Shown: one piece after another, positions 24,169-35,953 of the stretch
Numbering within the stretch: position 1 is the stretch's first letter
Layout of the letters: each line of letters opens with the position of its first letter
DNA from: Pseudisothecium myosuroides
Lineage: Eukaryota > Streptophyta > Bryopsida > Hypnales > Lembophyllaceae
Direction: 5' to 3'
Assembly: GCA_951799445.1 (NCBI GenBank)
Contig: OX637287.1
Coordinates: 3,410,001 to 3,474,000, forward strand
DNA: 64,000 nucleotides
Notes under the pieces: model-generated
Database searches by the model: none
The model's input: the letters and a program-made list of their open reading frames with translations, nothing else
Told to the model about the DNA's origin: nothing
Translations under genes and position numbers: made by a program

Positions 24169-25525
24169 AGCCACAAGGAATGTGAGTATCAACTCAACAA
24201 TTCTAGTCGTTTTGGCATTTTTTGGGGGACTACAACATGTGATAAACATTCTAATGTAGTGGGAAAGAAAGGGCCTTGAAGATGCTTTATTGTCATGCAT
24301 GATTTGCTCTTCGTATGTTAGAATGAAAAATATGGAATGTCGTAGCATTTTTAGTCATTTTTGCATTCTTGTTATGTTTGTGAAAGATATTAGCAGCCTT
24401 CTAATTTTTTTGGGAAAAAAACGACTTGAAGATGTTTTTGGTTATGCATTATTTACTCTTCATAAGATAGAATTATGAATTTAGAATGTCTTGAACGTAA
24501 ATGGCATATACAAATTCCAGTCTCACAATGACAATGATAGTGCACTGTACATTTCTTTTGTAAATCTCATTTCGTGGAGTCACTCACAATTGCCACTAAT
24601 CTCCTGTTTCTATAATAGGTTATAAGGAGGCCAACCTTCATTTTGGAATAATACTACCTCTTCTGTACAGGAACAACACTTGTTCATAAGAGCCAAGGCA
24701 CCTACATGAGCCATGGGCATGTGTCCATCTAACTGGGCACAATTAGAAGCCAATGTCTTCATTAGCAAAATCATCTAGCTTGAATAGCAAATGATAGAGA
24801 ACTACTTGGTTGGATATAGTGGGAACAAGTTTTCTTGCATTAGAACACCAAGGGAGCTGATTGGGAACATGTAGGGCCCCTTTTTACAAGTGCTGCCCAA
24901 TCAGTGAGCTTCTCTGCAGAACGCTGCAAACTTCAGATGCTCATAGAAATCTCAGATTTTATTTTTTTTCACTTTTTTTTCCCCTACTTGTCAAGTATAA
25001 CTATGTCTTTGTTTTCACCGTTCGGATTTTCAAAATCTCAAACTCTGTGGTGGTAAAATAGATTCAAAGTTCGCCTAGTGTATTGTCAATTTCTGTGACA
25101 TTGTGCCATTACAAGAATTTTTTGGATGTGTTAAATATGTTATATTCATCTGAAAATTGGTATGCATATTCCTAACTTCATAAACTATAAGAAATTTTTT
25201 TAACTTTATGTTGTGTATTGCAAAAAATTTGAGCTGAAGGCGGTCAAAGGCACCTGAAATTTTGGGGCACAGTGGAAAAAAAAAAACTTTCACTTCAAAT
25301 GCAAATATCTCTCAATCCGTATGGTGAAAACTCATGAAAATTTTACCACATTTTCTCATACAAGTTAACTTTAAGATCCTACGGTTACATTTCAAAAAAA
25401 AACTATTTTTAAAACTTCGTGAATGAATGCAGCAGAAATGGCAGTTTTTAAAGGTTTCGGAGCCAGAAAATGGCTTGGTATTTTAGGGGTTAAGAGGAGT
25501 CAAATTTTGTTGGCTATATTGAAAA

Positions 25526-25894
25526 GGTTGTCACATTATTTGATGACGGGTAGTTGGTAGGCTCTGTTGGATTTTGCAAGGGTTGTTTGTAGACATAGTA
25601 TAATTGAAATTAGTCATGTACTGGCCATTGGGGGACTAAACTAGTGTTTTTAGACTGTTTGAGGTGTGAACGGAGCTATTTGGAGGCACCTTTGAGGTCA
25701 TTGTAACCCTAGGCCACCCCTTGACTCATTCATTCTCTTCAAGTCTTGCACATGTTGTAGTTAATGAGTTGAAAGGAGTTGGAGCATGGAATGTATGATA
25801 GCTGGTTGTTATACCAATCTTTACTAGTGTTATTCCTTGATTTATGTGATTTTGCAAGATTAATCCAATTGAGACAAAGTAAAAATAACTTAGG
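25526..25894 (+). repeat. 5' LTR of a Ty3/gypsy element, left part missing
   Basis: Direct-orientation match to 33477-33840, with long identical words such as GGCACCTTTGAGGTC and GAGTTGAAAGGAGTTGGAGC. The first ~120 bases of the 3' LTR have no counterpart here. The left flank is the piggyBac right end 32 bases away, but the lost LTR part is not on the other side of piggyBac, so it was removed separately. Confidence 0.85.
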
Positions 25895-27019
25895 AGTGTT
25901 TAAGAAGCTTATTATTTGAAGAGAATGGTTTAGTGCTGAAGTTAGAGTACTAGAGTGGTTGGAGAGGTTTAATTTGTCGTATTTGTATTGGAAGCGCTCA
26001 CAAATTCAAATCTTAGAATTTTGGAGTCGAAGGTGGTGATTTAGAGTTGGAGGGTCTTGTAGGGCTTAGGAGGTTGCTAAGAAGAACCAAAAAGATGCTC
26101 TTGAGTGTATGAAACCATGGCCAACTCGTTTCGTGCAATTTTGATACAAAATGAGAAAAATATGAGAGTTTGAGTGGGATGATTCAAACCTTCATATGTG
26201 TTGGACCAAACTAGCATTAGTGCTGATTTGGTGTTTGATGCCATTAAGGTGGTGGTTTAGTAATAGAAAGACCACAAATTGCGTTAGCTACTCCAAAATT
26301 GCAAAATTGCCGAAAACTATCAAAAATTGAAAAAATTATGGCATTTTGAAGTTTGGAAGGGGGTTTGATTTTGGAGGTGTTTTTGATGGTATTTTTGGTG
26401 ATAGTTGTTGATGTTTTGCAAGCGTTGATATCTTGGCAAAACGAGAGAGACAAAGATTGGTTGACTTTTAGAAGTTATCGGATAATTTATTAAGTCAATT
26501 ATCAAAGTAATTTTTAAAAGTTATGAAGATAATTATTGGTATAATTTTGAAAGTTACAGAAATATTTTTTGGGATAATTTTAGAAGTTATTGGGGTAGTT
26601 ATTGGATAATTTTGAAAGTTATCAAGAGAATTACTGGGATAATTCTTGAATTATTTTTGACAATTTAAAAAAAAAAATTGTAGTAATTCCCCACTATATG
26701 AAGGGATGATTTTAGTTTGGGAGGTATAAAAATTTCGACGGTCGAGATTTGTTTATGGTATAGACTCATACATCACTACGATACATTGGAGAAGATTGAT
26801 GTTCGTAGAGAAGCGGGCAGAGAGGAGCTAGCTCTGCTACTTGTGAGGGTTGATTTACCTAACATTTAGGGGATCAGAATCTTTAATAATATGGAGGACC
26901 ATGGCGGTGGATCTGTAGTTCGTGACCTCTACTTGGGAAGAGCTAAGGGCCTGACCTTCAACGACTAAAAGACCAGATTTTGATCTTGGCAACAAACACA
27001 AAGACAACGCAATGCTATA

Positions 27020-28330
27020 TTCAATGATTGGTGGGCCTTTGAGCTGCTGTCCACCCATCTTGAGTTTGAGGCGCTGCAGACCTATGATTCTTGGTTTGAG
27101 AATTATAGAGTGGAACTCGAGGAAGTAAAAGACTATTGGGCTCAAATGGTGGACTTAATCACTACTTTGAAAGAGGGAGCTGCATTTCCAATAGCTCAAG
27201 CTTCAAAGCCTAGTGATGGAGATGAAGACAAGGGCGAGGAAGCTACCTCAGATTCTGATTTAGCATGAACTGCAAGACTGAAGTCAAAGTCCACTACTAG
27301 TAACGCCGATGGAGCTACATTCACATTCATCTAGCGGTTGTCTCGAGCATCAACTGAAACAATAGCTATGACGGGCCCTCTTCAGTTTGATCCTCTCATG
27401 TTGTTCTTTGAGCATTTGGAGACGGAGTCTAGCGGTATTCGTTAAGATCACATGCGTCACATCCAAGACTTCAAAAAAAAGGCTAGAGACACTCTCCACA
27501 TTATGTATGCAAAGCTCTCTAAATTTGTCCGTGAAAGTTGAGATACATTCACAGAGCATCAGTTGGTGGAGCTTTACATGGGAAAACAAGACAAAAAGAT
27601 CTGTGACATGGCACATCTTCACATGTTGCTAGCATATAGAAGTCGAGCTGCTTTAGCTCAAGCTTTTGCTATTATTGAGCAGTTGGATCAAGGGCTATGT
27701 GTGGGGGAGGCTAAAAGATTGTCATCTATCATAACTTCAACAACGAGCCAGTCAAAGATTGTTGCTGTTGACCCTAGCAAGAATCAAGGGGCTTTTAAAG
27801 CCTCTAAACAAATTACAAAGGCGACTAAAACAAAGGTGATAGCCAATCCTTGCATGTGATGTTGGAATTGTAGATTGCTAGGCTATGGAAAAAGAGATTG
27901 TCTTATATATACATCATCTGAGGACAAAAATGATGGACAATCAACTATTAGTAAAGACAATGCATCCACAACAAATAAGTGACAACAGAAGAAGGTACAA
28001 TAGAAGAAGGTACAAAGCGGAGGCACACCTCCAAAGTGCACTTATGCACCTTGTAGCCGAGTTGGTCACACAAAAGACAAGTGTTGAGTGAAGAATCCAC
28101 AATTGGGGCCTCAATCCTTCACTCCACAAGTTACTCAAGGGAGTGGGTCAAATTCTGGGGGTAATAGTCTTGAGGCACATATGAAAAAGTTGCAAAATAT
28201 TCTTGTTCAGTCACATCAAGCCGTTGTTGTTCACAACACAGACACATATATCACTCACAATGTTTTGAACAACATAGTTTCCGTCACTCAGAATGTTGTA
28301 AACAACATATGCATATACATCAAAAATTAA
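27020..28330 (+). pseudogene. gag-like remnant with two zinc knuckles
   Basis: A single frame reads through with about half a dozen stops: FNDWWAFELLSTHLEFEALQ, then EVKDYWAQMVDLITTLKEGA, an acidic stretch, LVELYMGKQDKKICDM, and two knuckles. Knuckle one (27860-27901) is CWNC-RLLG-Y-GKRD-C, where Tyr replaces the His ligand and a TGA immediately precedes it. Knuckle two (28037-28084) is CTYAPC-SRVG-H-TKDK-C, with an unusual four-residue first spacing. Knuckles bind the genomic RNA in retroelement Gag. Several defects are C-to-T type changes, fitting decay of methylated DNA. Confidence 0.75.
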
Positions 28331-28512
28331 CTCCAAGTTCATTATAAGTTTAAAAAAACATAGATACAAGCACTTGCTAGTTTAAGAATGGAATATGTAT
28401 CAATATAATAATACTGTTCATTAAATTAAATCCTACGCTTACAAAAACATTCCCAAAACAAAATAAATTTATTATAGTTAATCTCAAATCTACACAAAAT
28501 TCTGAGTAGTTT
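28301..28512 (+). repeat. Direct repeat, copy 1 (partner 28920-29131)
   Basis: About 210 bases repeated 619 bases downstream with roughly one change in ten. Shared words include AACAACATATGCA, ACAAGCACTTGCTAGT and CATTAAATTAAATCCTA. The layout could be a short LTR-like pair or a local duplication. It lies where protease and reverse transcriptase would be expected. Confidence 0.75.
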
Positions 28513-28687
28513 CTACACCCTCCCTAATCTAATAAGCACATACTAAAATCAACAATTTAGAGCTACTAACATTATGTCCACAAACGCCCCAAGTGCACAA
28601 TAAATGTTGAAGAACCGACAGGACAATATTGCTCATTCATTCTACTCTCATTCTAGAATCCTTACGTCATTCATAACGTTGTGAACT

Positions 28688-28911
28688 AGGTTGTTTCCAT
28701 CACGTTACGTTTGGACGTCCTTCTGACTAACGGTACGTCGGAATCCAAATCCAGCCCGTTGGACAAACTGTCCCGGTCAACGGACCAACCGTCCAAAAAA
28801 AAATTCTTTTTTTTTTGTTGACGTAAATCATGATGCATCATGACATGTCCGGATTGACGTTGACGAACATCCCGACGGGAAAAACTAGCGTCACGTTAGA
28901 ATAGACAACCT
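28688..28911. mobile_element. Small CpG-rich inverted-repeat element
   Basis: The ends AGGTTGTTTCCATCACGTTA and the complement of ...ACGTTAGAATAGACAACCT match over about 22 bases with mismatches. The 224-bp interior is far richer in CpG (CGTTACG, GACGTCC, GTACGTCGG) than its surroundings, which suggests a younger arrival or a different origin. It lies between the two direct repeats. Confidence 0.55.
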
Positions 28912-28919
28912 TGGTTGTG

Positions 28920-29131
28920 AACAACATATGCACATACATTAAAAATTAACTTCAAGTTCATCATAAGTTTAAAAAAAACATAGACACAAGCACTTGCTAG
29001 TATAAGACTGGAACATGCATCAACAAAATAATATTATTCATTAAATTAAATCCTATGCTTACAAAAACATTCCTAAAAAAAAATGAACTTATTAAAGCTA
29101 ATCCCGAATCCACACAAAATTTGAGCAATGT
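28920..29131 (+). repeat. Direct repeat, copy 2
   Basis: Second copy of the 28301-28512 repeat. It is immediately preceded by the small CpG-rich element. Confidence 0.75.
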
Positions 29132-30290
29132 AGAAACCCTTGAGGTGGCCAAGCAAGACTACAACTAACAATACTTGTGAGGGGAATCACCTGAAGCGCA
29201 CAAGTGTGTCCAAAATGAAAGGCAAGTGGACTACAAAAGTCGCATAGGCCATAAAGAGTCGCTAATCCTAATCGGGGGATGGATGAAAAATGCCGCACCA
29301 TTGTAGTGAAATATGAAACTCAGATTAAGCCCTACATCTTGCATCTTGAAACTCTGATGGTAAACATTGAAAGTGGAAATCCTCTAATAATTTTTTCCGC
29401 CTCTCTCGATCATAATTATCACATTGGACAGACCGCTTGTCTTAATTGTCCGATTTGACCGCCTGTCCAAGATGTCCGGTGACCCTGATGCACCTGATGT
29501 GACTACTTTAAGGTAGCCAAATTGTTCGTGCGGTCCATTTAAACCGTCCAATCTGTCCACCCGTCCGAGACGTCTAGTAATTTTAACTTGCCTGATGTGA
29601 CAACAATGCTCTCGATGATACAGACACAACGTCTCGTAGGTAGGTTCTATAGCATGAAAACACATCCTTAGTCTTGGTAATCAGTACCTGACGTGCAAGC
29701 CTTTTAATGAGCACCAAGATTATTGTAGCTAAATTGTTCTTCCGGAATCCAGAGCTAGCATTTGCAACCTCACACAAATATGAACCAAGATAGACCAACT
29801 ATCTAATAGCTATAGCACAACGAAGGTCTAAACATTTGGCAATTTGAAACACCTTTTTCAATCCAACAATACATGACTAAAATATTGTTCAACCCTAGCC
29901 TCATATATGATTTGTCCTCAAACGTATAGTCTTATTTCGAACACTACATAAATCCTTGTAATACACAAGAAAATTCAACAACTATACAAGAATAATTTGT
30001 AAATAACTTTGTAAATTTAAGTGGTAAAATGTGTAGTGTTCTAAGAGAAACTTATCTACAATTCCAACCTGCATATTTAAAGACACGACCTTCACAGAGA
30101 CCATCAATTCGCTACTGCAGTCACCCAAAATATGAGGCAAACACAAGGAGACCATTTGTTAAGGACACGGTTAAGGAAATTCAAGTAAATTTTCAAGTAC
30201 TAGATATCCTGCTCAATTGATACAGATGAACACTTGTTGCATCAAGTTGAACAGAAACGACTGACCGTGTCCCAAACATGATTTTTCACC
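29132..30290. other. Non-coding interior of the retroelement remnant
   Basis: No reverse transcriptase motif could be read in any frame. Positions 29410-29600 carry a loose repetition of GTCC-rich words (CTGTCCA, CCGTCC, CCTGATGTGAC). Confidence 0.4.
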
Positions 30291-30293
30291 CAA

Positions 30294-32085
30294 TTGATAG
30301 TACAGATGGTAGTTCTGGAGACCTTTGTCCAAATAATGACGCCCCTGTTGATCACCAACTATAAACAAGCACAAAAGGAGGTAGCGCAGAACACTATGAG
30401 CATTTGCACATTTTTTCCATACCTTTATGGCCAGATCTTTATATTTGTGACTAATCATCAACTTCTAAATTGGTTGATGGAGTTTGATAAATTCACGAAA
30501 AAGCTTGCTAGATGGGCCCTACTACTATAAGAGTATGATTTTGACATAGTTCACAAGGTGGGGGTGCAAAACTTGGATGTTGATGGCTTGAACTGCAATT
30601 TAAGCTCGTTAGAGGAAGATTTGATTGGTGCCCTATGACATGGCACATGTGATCAAGAAGTAGTGCCAGGGTGGCATGCTTCATCTTATTTGGCATGGAT
30701 GGAAGGAAGATCCAGCTAAAATTTAGGAGAGATTTGATTGGATGTTGTTGATGAAGACTTGGATGAAGGAGGACTTTAAGTTACCACTGATGTGTGGAAA
30801 GATCAAGGGGTTCTACATCGTCTTCAACACGGGAACTTTCTACCGAATACTACATCTCACGAAAGAGACCGAGTAACCCATTGCTTCGCTAGATTTCATT
30901 GGGAGGGTGGCTTTATATTTTGTGGCAAGATGGAACACGAAGGGTTGTTTTTGTAGAGCATTTCAGCAAGTGGATCATTGACAACCTTATCACGAAGTGC
31001 CAAGTATGTACTTGTAGAGCATTGACGACCTTAGTACAATTCAAGTGGACCATTGACGACCTTATCACGAGGTGCCAAGTATGTACTTGTAGAGCATTTC
31101 AACAAGTGGATTGAGTTGGTGGCATTACTACAAAATTCCTTGGAGTTAGCAGCAACGGCATTCCTTGACTGTGTGTTGGCTAGATTTGGAGCTCCAGTTG
31201 AAGTATTGACAGACTAAAGAAGAGAGTTTATTGGGGCATTTGAAGAGATTTGCACTAAAGTATTAATTGATCACCGTACAACTTCAAGGAACCACCCAGA
31301 GGCTGATGGATTAGCAGAGAAGGTGGTTTAAATATTTAAGCGCGGTTTGCACAAGTATGGGTTGTTGGCAGGCAATCACAAAGATTGGGATTTGAAGTTA
31401 CCATGGATAGCGATGAATTATTGCTTTAGTCAGCAGGCATCCGAGCAAGCATCTCTTATATCTTATAGCCCTTATCAGTTGTTTTATGATAGAGAATCAA
31501 TATTACCTTCAGCAATGAGGAAAAAATTAGATCTAGTAGTAGATATGGATGAGCCAAGAATTTGGACAGAGGTGCTACGAAATCGGGCTGAATATTTTCA
31601 GAGGGCCATGCCAATGGGCTATGGAAAATTTGGCAATAGCGCAACACAGAGATATTTTCCAATATGCGCGCATTAGAAATGGGGCTTATAGGCCTCAACT
31701 TCAAAGGTTTAAGGTTGGAGATTACATATATTTACAATGTGAGGCACCAACAACCTTGGATGTTTGGATAGGACGGACCATTTTGAGGGTCAAGGCATTT
31801 TGCCTACTGGAGTCTTCTTTTGGAAGGAAAAGATGGACAAAGATAAAGTGTAGAGATAACACAAAGAATTGTGCTCCTTGTCATTTACCAATTGAAAGGA
31901 CTGTGGATCCAGAGTTGGCAGTAGTTCCACCTAGACATAAATGTTTTGTATATCGAGAGAGCAAGGGTGCTGCGATGCTATTGCTGTGTGATTCATGTCA
32001 GCGAGGTTGGCACATGGCATGTCTTTGACCGCCATTGACTTTTCTTCCTGTTGGACATTGGATATGTCCTCGTTGTAGACAATGA
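30294..32085 (+). pseudogene. RNase H, integrase and PHD-like finger of a gypsy polyprotein
   Basis: RNase H: YLYGQIFIFVTNHQLLNWLM, KLARWALLL then a stop, EYDFDIVHKVG (30.4-30.6 kb), a close match to the gypsy pattern. Integrase core: FGAPVEVLTD then a stop (31.2 kb), and HRTTSRNHPEADGLAE carrying the catalytic Glu. Further on, MNYCFSQQ and SPYQLFYDRES are typical of the region after the core. A frameshift near 31.6 kb moves the reading to LAIAQHRD, then RFKVGDYIYL. The end (31.93-32.08 kb) is CFVY...LLLCDSCQRGWHMACL, a stop, PPLTFLPVGHWICPRC, then TGA. This is a PHD finger pattern with one Cys changed to Tyr. A 75-bp tandem duplication (30967 and 31042) lies in the integrase part. Confidence 0.82.
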
Positions 32086-32383
32086 TCAATTGGTACTACT
32101 TTTTCAAGTGGTTGCTGATGATTTTTCTTATTGACGGAGGATGCAATCACTTGGTGATATTTTATGTTGGAATATGAGCGGTGGTTCTTGATATTGAAGT
32201 TTGGATGAAGATTTTGTGGAATCCAACTATGAAGTTGGAAGCGATTGAGAATGGAACTCAATTGTACCCAACTTATCCCTTCACTTATGATTGATTCAAG
32301 ACTCCAAATAGATGGAGGCCTATCAACTATCTTCTTCAGTATGTTGATTCTACAGTGAGTGTAATAGAGATTATTTCATTTAA

Positions 32384-33301
32384 CCCATAAAGGACCAAGG
32401 TCTTTTTTTTGCCCCAAAACACTGAAAATTGTCATTTCTATAGCAAAGAGTTAAAAAAAAATTAATTGTTTTTTTTCACATTTAACCATAGGATCTTATA
32501 CCTAACTAGTATAAAAAAGTGTGGAAAAAATTTCATAATTTTTGACCGCATAGATTGCAAGATATTTGTGTTTAAAGTGGAAAAAACAAGTTTTTCAACA
32601 CATTGTGGGACTAGATTTTTTGACTTTGAACATTTTTAACTTAAAATTTTGCACTATAGAGTTTTGAGCTTTATATCTTTATAGTAGAAAATTGAGTTGA
32701 GAGTCTAGGAAAAAAAATTCAAAAAAACTTAATTTTCATTCTTAAAGAAATTGTTAAGTAAAAGTAGGTACTAGATAGAAGGAAAATCTAAAATATTCAT
32801 ACATTTTAGATGGAATTAAAATGCACTAATCCCAATGGTGAGATTTTTCTATCAAGTAAACTAAACCATGCAAAAAAAATTTGAAAAATTTGAAAAATTG
32901 CATTCATAAATGAATCTTACAAGTTATTTTTTCAAGAAGATGTCTAACTACCCGAAAAACAAGAATGTCCATAACTTTCTCATAACAAATCCAAATGAAA
33001 TGAATCAAATCTTTTTAGATAGACAAAAATATACTCTATGAGAAAAAAATATTTTAAAAAAATAATTCAAATTTTTGCAATTTTTTTTTTGCTGCCCGAG
33101 CTGCCCTTCGTCCCTTGTTTTGAGCTTATTTGGTCATAACTGTTGTTTCCAATCACCAATTGTGAAAAAATTATATTCCCTCAAAGCTAATTAGCTTTTC
33201 TACCTCCAAAAAACTTTCAAAAAATCAGGAGAAAATTTCAGCCCGTAGATACCTGCCCAAAAACGCATTTGTCCCCCACAGGAACAACGGTCCTTTAGGG
33301 G
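32384..33301 (+). mobile_element. Family A non-autonomous element, complete
   Basis: 918 bp between TTAA 32380-32383 and TTAA 33302-33305. The ends are CCCATAAAGGACC and GGTCCTTTAGGGG. It matches the 8154-9081 copy in order along the whole length. It was inserted into the retroelement between the integrase end and the polypurine tract, so it is younger than the retroelement. Confidence 0.92.
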
Positions 33302-33346
33302 TTAATTTCTGTTGCTAGCTGAGTTGCGAGAGTGCTTTACTCAGTT

Positions 33347-33357
33347 AGGGGGGAAAT
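33347..33357 (+). other. Probable polypurine tract
   Basis: AGGGGGGAAAT-like purine run immediately before TGGATGG, the likely 3' LTR start. Plus-strand DNA priming uses such a run in LTR elements. Confidence 0.5.
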
Positions 33358-33840
33358 TGGATGGTTGTTCATTCATGTCTTGTTGTAATGTGCATTTATT
33401 TTTAAGTATGTGTGTATGTTTTAGTGCCTATGGTTTACGACATTTTCTATAAACAATGTAGAGTAATACGACAGCTGTCACGTTATTTGATGACAGGTAG
33501 CTATTAGGCTGTGTTGGATTTTGCAAGGGTTGTTTATAGACATGATATAGCCAAAATTGCCATGTATTGGCCATTGGGGGGTTAAACTAGTGTTTTTAGA
33601 TTTTTTGAGGTGTGAACAGAGCTATTTGGAGGCACCTTTGAGGTCGTTGTAACCCTAGGCCACCCCTTGACTCATTCATTCTCTTCAAGTCTTGCACACG
33701 TTGTAGTTAATGAGTTGAAAGGAGTTGGAGCATGGAATATATGATAGCTGGTTGTTATACCAATCTTTACTAGTGTTATTCCTTGATTCATGTGATTTTG
33801 CAAGATTAATCCAATTGAGACAAAGTAGAAGCAACCTACA
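33358..33840 (+). repeat. 3' LTR of the Ty3/gypsy element
   Basis: Begins TGGATGG after the purine run. Its part from 33477 matches the 5' LTR. The right edge is placed near CTACA at 33840, where similarity to the 5' copy stops, with an uncertainty of about 20 bases. Confidence 0.8.
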
Positions 33841-34384
33841 AGTGGGGGAATGTTGCCACATGAACATAGAGCGTAGAGCAGGGATTTTAAGTAATTCAAA
33901 AAAAAATTAGAGTTTAGAAAAGTGAAGACCTATGACCGCAAGTGTCCAGGACCTAAAACCGTGTAAAAAAAGTGCATCTAATCTGAGTGGATGTGAAGCC
34001 AAAATAATTCAAGTAATATAATTTGACTCTTTTAGTCCTCTTTGTTGCATGTATTGTTTATATTGAACTTGTCACACGATAGAAGTATAAAAAATACCTT
34101 TGTTTGAATTAGAAATCAACAAAATTAAAACAAGCATCAATCCTATGAGTCTTCCTACTAAAATCTAAATAATTAAATTTACACAAGTCATGGCTTCTAT
34201 TGTGCTACCCTTTGTGAGGAATAGATTTACTTGCTACTATGATGAAGACTAAAACCTAGTAGATGAAGACTAAAATCTATTAGACGAAGATGAAAGAGAG
34301 GAGCCCCCAAATTTGTCAGCTCTATGTGTTAATGACAGGTATCTCAACAAATATTAAAATCATATCCTTAAATGAAGTTTTGTA
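33841..34384. other. AT-rich intergenic, nothing recognised
   Basis: No coding frame or repeat identified. Confidence 0.4.
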
Positions 34385-34645
34385 TTTTATTTAGTTAATT
34401 AATTTTGTTTGTTACAATGGAATTTCCGGAATTGTGCATCCCCTAGTTGCATTCTTAGTACTATGAAAAAGCTATCTACGAGGAAAAATATATGAATTTT
34501 GTTTTGAGGCGTTCTAACTCCTAGTAGAGAAGATATTGAATTTCAAAGTTTTTATGAAATAAAAAATTAGAAAACTACTTTTACTTTTGTATTATATCAT
34601 GTTGTGGCAACAGCACATGGCGACACCAGTATAATTTGAAATGGT
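34385..34645 (+). repeat. Dispersed ~260-bp module, copy 2 of 4
   Basis: Contains TTTGTTTGTTACAATGGAAT, TTCCGGAATTGTGCATCCC, AAAGCTATCTACGAGG and TGTGGCAACAGCACATGGC. It is closest to the copy at 63485-63735. Confidence 0.65.
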
Positions 34646-34971
34646 ATTTACATAATATATAGATAATTAAAATGTAACTATTAAATTGATTATTTTTTGA
34701 AGGTGTCCTAAGTAAGTGGCTCATTAGATTTCTTTCATTGTAATTGCATTCCTTAATCAAAAACTTGTTGAATTCTTAAAATTTTAGCATTTCATATGTT
34801 TTGATAGAGTGCATCCTATGAATCAAGTTTGTCTTTACACAATCATTCTCAATGGTTTGCATAGTAAAAAAGAACAATTCACACCAAAAGACCTTTGTTA
34901 TAAACTACATCATTTATACGAACATTAAGATAAATATTCCAGACCCTGAGTCAAACTTCAACTTGTTAAAT

Positions 34972-35953
34972 TCTATCAGTGAGTCTCAAGCACAAAGATA
35001 ATTCAACTTAATGACTTGGTCACAATATAGTTGGGTCCAATAATCTTACAAACTACCTATTGTGTCATTCAAAGAATGTTGCATAATATAGAATATGATT
35101 GGCATTTTTGATCTTGCAAAAGTAATATTTGATTCTTATGCAGTTCCAATCAAGCATACTAGTTAGTAGTTTCAAAAAAATAAAACTCCATTATTAGTGA
35201 ATTGTTTGATTTGTTTCATTTAATAGTCATGGTTTTATATGATAATTGATTGAAATACATTGGTGATGAATTTTTAAAATTTGATTGCATAGATATTTAG
35301 AAAACATCCATACTCACATCTTTCTTCAACAAGAATCTTCATAAAAGTTTTAGAATTAACTCTATAGAAATTTCAATGTTAGGATGACAATGCCTAAATT
35401 TTGTAAATAGATATCTTTGTATTTAAGTAGATTTTGGCAAAGTAATTATACCATCGTGCTCAAATATTAAAAACTAGTTATAGTGTGAGGATCAAATAGC
35501 AAAATCTAATTACAATAAAGTGACATTTATTTTACAAAATTTGGGCATTGTCACTTCAACATTCAAATCTCTATAGAGAAAATTCTAAAATTCTTTTGGA
35601 GATGCTTGTTAAAGAAAAGATGTGAGTATGGATGTTTTCTAAATATATATGCAATCAATTTAAAAAAATTAATTTCCAATGTTTTTCAATCAATTATTAT
35701 ATAAAATCATGCATATTAAATCAAACAAATCAAACAATTCACCAAAAGTAGAATTATGTTTTTTTGAAACTAAGAATTAATATTCTTGATTGGAATTGTG
35801 TAAGAATTGAATGTCACTTATGCAAGACAAAAAATGTCAATTGTATACTATATTAGACAAAATTCTTTGAATGGAAAAATAGACAATTTATAAGATCATT
35901 AGATATGACTATACAACTGCGCTTTTGGCAATAAAGTTCTATCTCAAGTGATA
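34972..35953. repeat. Imperfect palindrome of about 980 bp
   Basis: The left half (34972-35450) is an inverted copy of the right half (35475-35953) with roughly one change in six. Conserved blocks include GAAAACATCCATACTCACAT with its complement, and GAATTGTTTGATTTGTTT. No coding frame. It may be a foldback element or an inverted duplication of a repeat. Confidence 0.75.

Larger units (their letters stand above)
19963..25489 (+). mobile_element. piggyBac element of full length, 5.5 kb
   Basis: Flanked by TTAA on both sides (19959-19962 and 25490-25493). The inverted ends are CCCCTAAAGTACCAAAG and the complement of CTTGGTATTTTAGGGG. It contains a piggyBac transposase gene on the plus strand with all three catalytic Asp codons, one internal stop and a C-terminal Cys-rich finger. 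The left arm (to about 20180) matches the right arm of the 0.92-kb family A elements, including CAGCTCGGGCA. The right arm (25280-25489) matches their left arm, including GATCCTACGGTTACAT and AAATGGCAGTTTTTA. That makes it the likely source family for those non-autonomous copies. The boundaries are exact to the base. Confidence 0.93.
25526..33840 (+). mobile_element. Decayed Ty3/gypsy LTR retrotransposon
   Basis: Two LTRs in direct orientation flank gag remnants (27.0-28.3 kb) and RNase H-integrase remnants (30.3-32.1 kb). The order RNase H then integrase marks Ty3/gypsy. Protease and reverse transcriptase are not recognisable; that interval (28.3-30.3 kb) is filled by direct repeats and a small inverted-repeat element. 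A family A element sits between the integrase and the 3' LTR. Many stops and frameshifts make it inert. No clear primer-binding site was found after the 5' LTR. Confidence 0.85.
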
